Shown one piece after another: positions 36,501 through 47,600 of a DNA stretch of 64,000 bases. The DNA comes from Spisula solida (lineage: Eukaryota; Mollusca; Bivalvia; Venerida; Mactridae): positions 3,353,001 to 3,417,000 of the forward strand of contig OX365953.1 in the NCBI GenBank assembly GCA_947247005.1, in the 5' to 3' direction. The stretch's first letter is position 1. Every line of letters starts with the position of its first letter. The notes below the pieces were generated by a model. It worked only from the letters and a program-made list of their open reading frames with translations, ran no database searches and was not told where the DNA came from. Made by a program: the position numbers and the translations under genes.

Positions 36501-38521
36501 GCTTAGAATTAGAAGGTCGAAAGTACTACTTACGACCTTATAGGAATCATGCATATTTTTAATCTGCATCTCAAGGCGCTTCTTATGAAGTGGTCATGTT
36601 GATCAAATTGAAGTTTAAAAAGCTTTTTTCCATAAGTAAAGAGTAGTTTTGCAGAATATTGATTTTGTACACCCGACATTCTAATTCTAAGCCAGCGATG
36701 AGTACAGCTGTTGTTATATTGTGTATGTAACATGTTTTATATTCTAAGCCAGCGATATAGTATTCAACATATCCATTTTCCCAAGTGGTCAGTTTGACCA
36801 CTACAATCAGTTAATTACTTCCTCTGTTCATAAAGATAAAAACAAATCGGACAGCGAAGACAGCCACTCCACAGAAACAGCTGATCACAAAGGTCACAAA
36901 AAGGAACACACAAAAAGGACAACACACAGACCACGAGCACATGCCACAATGACAACATACTTAAATGAGCAAGAAAAACCCATTAATGTTCAGCTACAAA
37001 GCCCTTTCCTTAGATCAATAAAAGTGTGTATAAGGATGGCAAGACAGTAAATGGTATAGCCCAAGAGCTTTGGGCATGATTCAACTGCAGCAAGAACAAG
37101 TGTATTACCTATGATAGTTACTTAAGTCATCAGCATTTGAACATTTAGGTTGGTAACGTTATATTTATTTATCCCAAAATTAAATAAACAATGTTTACTT
37201 TTTTCGTTAAACAGTTTAATCCTGCCACACCCATAACTCCAGATACCGATGGTTTTGTAAGCAAACCTACCATGGATGACAAAATTCACTGTGCTGTGTT
37301 TGTACTCGACTCTACCACCTTAGAGGCGTTACCAACAAAGATTATACAGAAAATCAAGAGTTTCCAAAACCTGATGAACCAGAAAGGTACGATCTATGCC
37401 ATTATTGTACATTGTAGAATATAAGGTCCGCTATGGCACGGGAATCAAAATTCAACCAATAATGTGTTTTTGTTGGTCGTTAATTGAACGATCTTGTAAT
37501 AAGTAAAGCTCTGTTAGTGAAAAGAATATAAAGTTGGTCCTTACAAAAACGAATGTTGACGTACATAGTAATGAAATTAATCTTTGGCTTCCTGCCAGAG
37601 GGCTTATATTTGGTTACTGTCATGTTCCTCACATGTATAGAAGTTCCCAGGGTTTCTTTTAGGGAACGCAGGTTGATCACAGGAAACACATTGCAAGATA
37701 CGTATATGGCTGGCAAACGATGTATGCCTCCAAACCAAACAAAACAAGACATATCACTGAATGTCATGAATACCCTTAGATTCTAGTACTGCTTGACACA
37801 CAGCTACGCAGTATCAGAGGTCCTAATTATGCTGACGGGCACAACTGAGTCTATGTTTCTATCGGATAAACCCTTTAAAGTGTTTGCACTGATTAATTCT
37901 TTAAAGTGTTGCTTAAAGGCAATCATAAGCATAACCGATCTAACCACTATGCATCAATGATATATGTACAACTAAGCTGGATACTGATCAGTCATACCAA
38001 GTGTTGTTTAAATCTAGCAAATGGTTCCAGAGAAAAAGCCCGGACCATTATGTTGACGGAACAACCAACCGACTAACCAATTGCCAACCAACCAACCAAC
38101 CTCCTCATATACTTCATATCTTGAGATATAAAACTAAATAGTATTGTAGTGTAGATAGATATTCTAAAATGATTCATTTCTAAAACTAGGTATACCGCAG
38201 GCGATACTTCTAACCAAGGTTGATAAGTTATGCGAGGATGTCGGGAAGAATGTTGCCGATGTTTTTCTGAGCTCGGTTGTTGAAGAACACGTTGAGAAAG
38301 CGTCCCTGATGCTCGGGCTACCACGTGGTAATGTTCTTCCAGTGAAAAATTACGAAAATGAAATGCAACTGGAGAACGACATCAGCATTCTGTCGCTACT
38401 ATCCTTGAGGCAAATCTTGAATTTTGCCGAAGATTACATGGAGAATGAGTTAGATAAAATGGCTTCTAAACAACGAAGGAGAGAACAAAAAGGAAAGTCA
38501 AACGAGAAGCGTAAACAATAA
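33502..38521 (+). CDS. IFI44/IFI44L-like protein: TLDc domain plus dynamin-like GTPase
   Basis: The coding sequence starts at ATG 33,517, just after an acceptor whose exon begins near 33,503, so a 5' UTR exon lies upstream. Coding exons 33517-34045, 34919-34980, 35776-35973, 36312-36455, 37215-37386 and 38190-38521 join in frame into 478 residues, the usual IFI44 size. Residues about 1-175 form a TLDc domain (LLYSITRDGC, FGNGHDLCAF). A PWRxxxxW linker follows. The GTPase has G1 GPVGAGKSS (226-234), G3 DTRG (283-286) and G4 TKVD (377-380), and the C terminus is very basic. IFI44 proteins are interferon-induced in vertebrates and expanded in bivalves; an antiviral or stress role here is inferred. 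The gene occurs once in this window. Confidence 0.88.
34334..34633. mobile_element. Inverted-repeat element in IFI44-like intron 1
   Basis: The left end GCATTAAGCGAGTTGAGCTG and the right end CAGCTGAACTCGCTCATTAA are imperfect complements. The arms continue through GTTAACTC- and ACTCTCG-type motifs. About 300 bases, rich in CTCGA, with no coding capacity. Confidence 0.6.
36495..36698. mobile_element. MITE with CGCTGGCTTAGAA ends, locus 3
   Basis: About 204 bases start TCGCTAGCTTAGAATTAGAA and end ATTCTAATTCTAAGCC plus AGCGA. It lies in an intron of the IFI44-like gene, 40 bases after the exon at 36,312-36,455. Confidence 0.65.
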
Positions 38522-39774
38522 AGACATGTTCATTGCCCGTTGAAATGACGGGACCGGTTTATAAAAAAATCCTGCTTCTATTACCTAATGATGAAGTCCT
38601 CATATATATTATGAGTTTATGATGTTACTGTTTCTAATTTGTTTAGTTCATTTCTTATATTTTTGTGGCTTCTTTGTTCTTTACACTACTCTGTATTGAT
38701 GAAGGACTGGTATACTAGTAAAAGTCCAGATTTGTGCTATGACGTTGCGCTGCTACTGTTTCTGTTTCTAATTCATTTCCTTCAATGTTTTGTTTTAATA
38801 TCATTTTAATATCTTCAACTAATTAATGGAGAGCTATGTACGTATTAGTAGATATATATACGGGGCCGTGTAGTAAATTCAGATAGAAAATATCTGAATA
38901 GTATATAGCATCATCATTATGGTAAAAGTTAATTCAAAGAAATTGATGTATACAAAATATTTGTACATGTATTTAATTACTGATTCACTTAGTAAACACT
39001 TATTTTCTATTCATAATAATTATTTATATTTCCATCCTGCTACAATATATATTGTGTATTTGTGTTTGACTGACACAGACACGATCGTAATCGCATGGTA
39101 ATGCGCCTTTTCCCTACCAAATTGGCCAATGACCTCCAGCCTTGTGGATATAGAATTAGGATGAATGTTTCCTGATAAATTCTGAACACGCATTGTACGC
39201 CTCCAAGCATGTAGTCTTAAATGAACCTGAAATGTATCGATACTCAATTATCAAACTAAACACACGTTTATCTTCGTCGATAGTATTATTACAGTTTAAA
39301 AATCAGTTGACAGCAACATGCATAGCATACACTTGGTCTGACGGATATGTTTTCAGTTCTTGCGTATAAGTTCCAGACTCGTAATGAAAGTGATGTCCGC
39401 CTTCGATAAATTTGCTTAATTTATGTTTGTTTTTATAAACAAAAACTTTAAATCGCTGGCTTATAATGAGAAAACTCGTACATACATTATTTGAAATCAA
39501 CATTACAAGGCATTTCGTATATGAGCCTATTTTCATGAAAATTGGAAGTGGTCATGTTGACCAAACTGAAGTTTAGCAAACTTTGTTTTTCCATAAAGAA
39601 AAGTTTTCACACAGTTTTGTTGGTTTTCTCAAAATAACCCTTTTGTACTTTTGACCTTCTCATTCTAAGCCAGCGAAATGTATACTACTGTAAGTTATGT
39701 TTTACTTATTGAATCCAACGACGTTCAGTTTAAAGAAAAAAGTATCTTATGAAAAAAGGTCATGCACTATCCAA
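38522..39774. other. Spacer between IFI44-like gene and hydrolase
   Basis: I see no exon. It holds AT-rich 3' flank and one MITE (39,453-39,676). An AATAAA overlaps the IFI44-like stop (38,517-38,522), probably too early to serve as the only poly(A) signal. The genes on either side converge here. Confidence 0.5.
39453..39676. mobile_element. MITE with CGCTGGCTTAGAA ends, locus 4
   Basis: About 224 bases bounded by TCGCTGGCTTA and TTCTAAGCCAGCGA. The internal segment with GGTCATGTTGACCAAACTGA is shared with loci 3 and 5. Confidence 0.7.
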
Positions 39775-41611
39775 CTATAGATTTCCACTAGATAATTCAC
39801 TAGAAAACATTAAGTTAAATAAATTCAAACCTGGCAAGCTCGTAAATGTATGTGGAACTCCTTTAATCAGTTTTATATCAACGGTCACTTGTGCTTCCTT
39901 TAATTTTGCGTAATAGTCTGAAATACGTAAGTTGAGATTATGATATACATGTATGACTAATACAATTGTTATCACGATAATATCGAGTCTGTGAATTTAG
40001 GAGTAATAACTAATTGTTCGAATCAGTAAAAGTCAAGTATGTTGGTACATGTATTACACGTACATAAATTATGTACAAGTAACTTATCCGAAACGATGCA
40101 CACTTAGTACTCGTCCCGACAACTCGCTGGCTTAGAATAAGAGTGACTCGTGTGTATTTAAAATCTGCATCTCAAGGCGCTTCTTATGAGCCTATTTTCG
40201 TGAAAATCGGAAGTGGTCATGTTGACCAAACTGAAGTTTAAAAAGTTTGTTTTTCCATAAGTAAAGAATAGTTTTCAAACAGTTTTTTCTTGTTTTCTTA
40301 AATATTGTTTTTGTACTTACGACCTTCTAATTCTAAGCCAGCGAACTGTACATTTGAAAACTACTAGTAAAATGTAGCAACTTGTGTATGATTATCGTAC
40401 CGTGTATACATGTATCCATGGTGGTTTTTGATGCAAACTGTGGTTACCAAGAGTTCAACAAGAGACACTGAAAACCTTCAGTGGTTTAACTAAGGTCGAA
40501 CTATCGCTAGTGTGCTTTTACTTTTGTTTCATCTGCGCCATCTTGAAATGCAAATGCGCAGATAATCGAACCAGACTAGACTATAGTTAATGCCATAACA
40601 CACTCAAGAAATGATAACGATTGTCCAAAAGCGTTTATGTTCCAAGATTATGTCACAGGAAACAAGGCAAAGTAAGGTTTGAAAGAATTAAACAGGGACT
40701 TCGTAGGTAACAAGGCAAGGTAAGGTTTGGATGAAATAACCGGGAATTAAACTTCGACAAGGACTTCGTAGTTAACCATCGTCTGTTGGGAATGATTATT
40801 GCATTGATTATACTGATCAGTGATTAACAAGGAATGCCAAAAAATATGCCAATGTCTCAAGCCTATTCTGACAAACTATTTGGGGGCCATTTGCTACTGG
40901 TGATTGGTAAATGTTAGGTAACATACATTTTCCGTATTTCGCTGTGACGCCATCTTATTTATTTATTGTAATTTTTCAATATTGGTAACAAATAGTGTGT
41001 ACCTAAAGTGGGTTTCGAATCAGTGTTGTACGGCGACATCGCCTAGCAATACGATGTCCGAACGTATTAGACTACTATCGCAGCAACCAGAAAAGGGAGG
41101 CACGAAAAACCAGCATCAATGTGACTTCATCACATCACCATAGTAACAGTTAATTATATTGATAACAATACTGACTATACGTACAGCGAGACTTTTTACG
41201 CCACAACACGGCACAAATAGTACTGTTACAAATTAAATAGATTCGAAACCCGTATCGTCCCGTGCCAAACTGTGGACAATCGTTTGTAAACAGTTTCACT
41301 GACCACGAATCATAGGTGTTCTTAAATTCCAATTAGTATTATTATCTAGATGTTCGTGAGGCTTTCCTGTACCCTAGTATGGACACTTACCATAGCAACC
41401 GTCTCAAAGTTGGTCATGTTCCGCTACAATGACCAAGGTCGGTGGAACGCTTGAAAAATCTGTATTCAATATCACAGACGCTTTGGTTGATTCGAAATCC
41501 TCTTTCCTGATATAATGCTCAGCAAACCTTTGTTCAAAAACATAGTACATTATGAATTGTTGGCATTCTCGAATACGGTATATAGACCGAGAATATTGAG
41601 CCATGACTGCA
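39775..41611 (-). pseudogene. alpha/beta-hydrolase (AADAC-like), last two exons, broken by a stop (unit B)
   Basis: The exon 41391-41611 matches 589-809, and the terminal exon 39775-39917 (acceptor before 39,917, TAG at 39,775) continues it in phase 1. The last exon carries the catalytic-His region GVPHTFTSLPG expected for the family. In unit B one base change turns the AGA of LRD into TGA (plus-strand 41,404-41,406), right after the EHDQL motif. The protein would therefore lose the catalytic His exon. Upstream exons with the nucleophile motif were not found in either unit, so it may be a remnant. Confidence 0.6.
40124..40344. mobile_element. MITE with CGCTGGCTTAGAA ends, locus 5
   Basis: This is the best preserved member: 221 bases from TCGCTGGCTTAGAAT to ATTCTAAGCCAGCGA, with complementary ends of about 15 bases. 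It sits in the last intron of the unit B hydrolase. Confidence 0.75.
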
Positions 41612-41712
41612 CTGTTAGCTTTAGACTTTATATAGTGTATACACATCCAAAGGTTACGACTCAGAGGTCAGATCCTATCTATATCATTTACATTTTTAAT
41701 TGAGAGAAGTAT

Positions 41713-42311
41713 GTACGAGGTGTGTCCAAAAAGTTTGTAGACATCCCAATTTAAAAGAAATCCGTCGTCATGAAAAATTCTTTTTCACCAGACCTCTATA
41801 CTTTATTACAAAATACATTTTCTTTAGTAATTTGACTGAATATAATATAAAAATAAAACAATAAATGACATTTTATATATCTTGGGTTTGCTAAGCGGCG
41901 CAGGTCAACTTCGTTAGTTAGTACGTTTGATATAATGTCTTGGCAATTGCTTAATTTTGGCGCAATTATATTGACGTTTCTCAACGTGCCACGAGGTTGT
42001 GTTGATGTCACGTCCGCCAAATATCATTACAATAGCACACCTGTACGTTGAAAAAATAAACTTTTATCATAAGGACCGAAGGAATTATTGGAAACAAAAA
42101 TGACGTCTTTTGACGTCGAAGAACAATAGACTATCATTAAATTGCGTGTATCATTGGACAAAACACCGATTCAAACTATTTAAACACTTCGTTCTGCAAC
42201 AGGCAAGGATTCCGTGTGTAGAGCACTTGTTTACAAGTGGCACAAGCAATATGCAGAAGGAAAAACGACTAATAAAGCAGACCTACTGAACGAACGACCG
42301 TGAATCTTAAA
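41713..42311 (+). mobile_element. mariner-like transposon relic, unit B copy
   Basis: This is the collinear partner of 911-1,510. It has the same left-end sequence and the same broken helix-turn-helix frame from 42,100, with the same in-frame stops. Confidence 0.5.
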
Positions 42312-44619
42312 CGACGTTACTGTTACGTCTATATAGTCTAGCATCTAGAGTTTTTAGTGTGAAAAAAAGGTCCAGAGCGTTTCTCAGTTTATTCGTGTAG
42401 AGGGATGCTTGAAGTTTAATTTTAGCGAGGGTGGACATCTGAGATCCTGTAGGTTACCATGGAAACCATGATGGCGTCAAAATTTCCCGCCAATTGTTTA
42501 GTACACACTCCGTCTTAATCTAACCTTTCTAACCTGTATGTACAAACACATATCAATTTTATTATGTGTAATATTTAAAGTACCGGTACATGTATAGAGC
42601 TCAGAAATGATATGAGAGTCAAGGTCATTTAATATCATGGTCAAGGTCATTTAGAGGTCAAAAGACCTAAAAATGGGTAAAAAATGTGTTTTTACCCCAA
42701 ATAGTTATCATTCATATGCGCAATTTTGTCCATATACTTCATTAATTTTTTTCAACATCGCCTGTTATCAGTTGCACTTAAAATAAAATTTATTTCGTGT
42801 TGACATGGCGAATAATAATGAAATAAGGGGGAATTTTGTAACCCCACCCCAATTGAAATTGTCCATATATTTTGATTATCATGACAAAACTTTATGCATT
42901 GCATTTGCTTCACCAAGTGTGAAAGTGCAAAATGTGCATACATACTACTGTATGTGCAACCTTATTACACAATGATACCTAGCTCAGCTTTCAAATGGAT
43001 ATGTTGACCAATGTCACGAAGGTGAAGGTCATTACAAGGTGAAAGTTCAAGACAATTATTCCAGTCACATTTTTATGTTGTTAAAAGTGCAATAGCTTTG
43101 GTTTCTTTTGCTTCAGCGAGGACTATTTCCTCAAATCATGTGTTGTTTTTGTTTATTTATGTAGGCAGGTGTTTGAAGTTTAATGCTAGAGAGGGTGGAT
43201 AGCTGAAATAAAGTCAGTTACCATGGAAACCAAGATGGCGGCCAATATTACAACTCATAACCAGTCCAAACTTCATAGTCCGGGCCGAAACCCCGAAAAA
43301 TTGATCTAACCCTTTCATTGTTTTCTCTTAATGATTTTAGTAGACAAGACCGTTAAAATGGAATTTCTGACGGGTGCCATTTTGTCACCACTGAGAATTT
43401 TGAGAAATTTTGGTAAAACGTTCCAAAATATAAACGAAACTGCGAATTTCTGGAATCGGTGATCTACAGTGTCATTTTCAATCATATTTTGTAATAAATC
43501 ACACTAAAATGTAATTATTAAGTTTCAGTTGAAGACTGTAAAATTTTAGTGTCTATTAATTATTATTAAATTAAATTAAAGTGGCAAGTATTTAATATGT
43601 AATAGAAAGCCACCGGTGGTATATACGCAATTTAAATCACTCTTGATACTCGGCACTTTGTATTTTTCCTTTTTAAAATATCGCAGAGTTTCCTTCCAAA
43701 ATGCTTTGTGAATTATGTAATTCACACATGATCGAACTGTAACTTCAACAAACTTAAGCCGAAACATCTGAGGGGTATTCGGTTTGTTTCGCAAATCATT
43801 TTCATCGAATGGAAACAAATTTCAGGCAATTTAAGTAATAGTAGTGCTAATTCCATAGGGTATTAATACCCTATAGAATTTTGGGTGTAAAAATGCTAAA
43901 TTACTACAAAATGCCGATGCTTCCCAAAATTATTTTTGTTGTTAATGTGGTTGTATATGGCATATACAGGCAACTATATCCAAATTACATGCATATTTGA
44001 CAATTTAATTTATTTTTGCAATACATCAATACGTGAGACAGTCCCTTTAAATCTACACTGATAACTGGTTGTCATTCGACCGTGCAGTGTTTATAATTGG
44101 CTTTGTGTGTTAATTGATAAGGCTAGAGTTATCCCCGGCGAACTATACCGTACAGGGAAAGTATTATATTTAGCAATTGTTCCAACAAGACTGTTTTTTC
44201 AGTTTTCTTCAGACATTTTGTTTGTTTTGTACGCTTTGATATAAATAACGACTACATAAATTGTAGGGTACAGTGTGTGTTTTTATCAAGCAAAACTGCA
44301 TTGCCAAGTTTATAAGGCCATGTAATGAGACGAACAATGATGTTTTCATAGTTTTTTGCCTGCCTCAATTCACTACCTATAGACAGTACATACGAAGGTA
44401 TCAGTAGTAAGAACATTTACGCATAATACTAACGCCCCTTCAGTTTCGTAGACTGTAATAATTAACCAAGTTTAAAATGTTTAAATATACATGTATTTGA
44501 CGTTTCATAAACTACAAGCTGTTATAAATTCGAATAATGCTTTATTTCTAAGCAAGGTAAGCCCATTATACATGTATAAACACACAGATGAACTAGTTGA
44601 CAAATGTGGTTTTAACCTG

Positions 44620-44625
44620 TTTATT
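44620..44625 (-). terminator. Candidate poly(A) signal of the unit B mosaic gene
   Basis: AATAAA on the minus strand sits about 20 bases after the stop codon at 44,646-44,648, the same position as in unit A. Confidence 0.4.
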
Positions 44626-44645
44626 TGTGAACGAAACTAATTGGT

Positions 44646-47600
44646 TCATCTGCAAGTCACTCCAGCATCTTGACTGTGGTCACAAAATTCAGAGCCTGAA
44701 CCCCAGACTGAGTGGTCACACTGTAGAAGACTGGACTCTGTCCCGGTACATGCGATATTAGTGAGATATATATCCCCTGTACCATGCTTGTACCTGTCAT
44801 TGTAGTATGCGTGTTGTCTGAAATGTAGATATATATTATAGAAAATGTGGGGAGATACTAGTAGTCATCCGGTTGGTTTACCTTATGTCTATCTGGCCTA
44901 TTTTCCCTTCGGAAACTCAACATTTTCACTGTGGGGAACCCACGTGACCAGATGCTAATGTTCGGAGCCAATTTTGTCAACAAAACGCCTCGATTCAGGT
45001 AACATTTTTGCTTGTAACTTCCTAAAATAATTGATCGATCTGGATGAAATATAGACGAGCGCCGTCTCCTTTCAAGAGCAAATCATCGACGCTCTTAACT
45101 ATGTGACAATATTGTGTACTTTTTTTATTTGGGCAACGGCGCATTTGGTAAACCGCAATATGCTATGCTACGGTTCGGAGCAACTCACTAAAACATGACA
45201 TTGTCCTTTTACAGCTTCATTAAAGGAACACTTTATTAACGATAATGTGGGTCGCAAAATTTTAGACCGACAAGCAAAATATTTCTGATAAATATGAGCA
45301 ACAGGCAAAATGAAACGACATAAACAAAAATGCTACAGTTCGGAGCTGAAATGAAAATGCTACAGTCCGGAGCTATTTTCAGAAAATTATTTCTGTTTTT
45401 GTATTCTCCCTGGTCGGTCATAAATTTATAATATTTTATATATATGTACCGCATATTCTCACTTATAAGACGATCATTGCAATAATCCCAATTTGCCACC
45501 AATAGTCGGGTTTGTCTTATAACCAATGTCGTCTTAAAGGTGGATATATGCGGTCTATTTTGTAAAACCCGATAGTGTTAGTGTTACTGTGCCCGTCTTA
45601 GGAATGGATGTTTGCGGGGTTTAATATTAGACCGCGACATAGCAACGGTCCCATGGTATAGGGGTCAGTGTTCTTCTTCACAGAGAATAACAGAATGACA
45701 ACTAAGTAAGACCACAGTTTTCGATTAGATAATGATTCATAACATTGTGAACAATTATAGTTTTATATAGTTATGTTTGTTTCCCTTAAAATGTACCACT
45801 TAAAATATACCCTTTAAATCCTATTGAATATCATGTCTGGATGATAAGTATGGCAGATACAAGATAACATTATGAAAGTCGCGATTAATTCTGACAGCAG
45901 CAATTGTATACGTGTTACAAAACCTTCTCTGAGAATACTCTTTTAATAGTTCATTGTGCACTATGACATATCACAACGGTGCGCGTTTGTGCATTCGGTG
46001 ATGTTAAGATAATGACATAATATGGTGGATAATTGAAATATCGATCAAAGCGGACAAATATCATCTAGAGTTTTGCCTCTCTTACCCCGAAAATCCGAGC
46101 ATTTTACATACAACTCTGGCACCATTGTCATCAGAACTGAATCCACTATTACATATAGTTCCCCATGTTGAACCATCCAACGACACTTCCAAGCGACCTC
46201 GATGTGTATCTCCCCCGGCAAGGCGAACACGAAGATCTGAAAATATAATCCATCGACGTTTCATACATAGGACGAACGATTGGAAGCATGGTTTTTTTAT
46301 AACCCAGCATGTGTATGTTGCGGCAAATACCCGCCATCTGTGTCTCCGTTAATTTTTCTTTACAAACCCAATATAGTTAACACTAGATCTAGAAAATGTA
46401 ACCCCCCCCTTTAAGACAGTAAAATAAATTCACAGTGTATTGTATACCTACCCGGATGACGTCACGTATTGTGGGCAAATGCGCGTCATTCATGTCCCCA
46501 TTCATCTCCTTTACAAACCCATGAGAGTTAAAATAGAACTAACGAAGTGCCTGTGCAAGTGTAATGTTTCAACGTGACCCGTGAATGGAATGATACGCGC
46601 ATAGCACAAGACGAACGTACACCCTAATGTAATATGTAGGTAGCGAACAGACGTGTGTGGGAACAGGCAGTACGCGAATATGCACTACTCTTACACGAAC
46701 AGGTTGCAATTTAAATTCGCTTACAAAACAAAACGTATACGTGTAAAATACTGGTATCACGTGACAGTTTAAGTACCCTACACATACCCGTGTGACGTAG
46801 AACACAAACTTCTACACGTTTAATTTCGTCTGGTGCACTTTTTTGATTAATTTTGTAGAAATTACACACATCCTGATGACGTCATCCTCTTCCAGTATAC
46901 TTAACCGTACGCGCTCTGTTTCACAATCTCTTTTACATGTATATGTTAAGACTCACTTGTTTTGCATGAAACGCCGACATCTTCCGCATGTGAGCAATCA
47001 TTGACTCCCCAGTTGCTATGAGAACAATCCAACAAACTATGTTCATTTCCGACACAGGATACGCCATCCAGCAAGATAGGGAGAGAACTTGTACCGTACA
47101 TAGATGATGCAGACACCGCTAATGCTTCAGTCCTACAATATTCACGGTATGATTCCCGATACACCGCTTTTCAGTTCCGTCAGAGAATTGTTCTGTTTTC
47201 ATGTGACTCTGACGAAACTGAAAACTGATGTAACGCTCTGACAGAACTCAGGATACATGACATCTGAGTTCCGTCCCAGCGTTACATCGGTTATCAGTTC
47301 CGTCAGAGCACTTATATAAAAACAAAACAATGAAAAGTGGTGTATCGGGATTCATACCGTGATATTTTTACAAATATAATATATATACAGTAAAACCTCG
47401 GTAATACGAGCAGCGATTATTCGAGCAACCGGCCTAATTCGAGCAAATTTCAAAGTCCCGACGAATTTGCTCTATATTGCACATTAATACGACTTTCATA
47501 TGCAATTTGTTGAATTCGGCAAATGTCCACACGATTCAAATTGCGTATATACTTGATAAACAATGACAATATTCGTAGTTACAACCAAATATATGTATCA

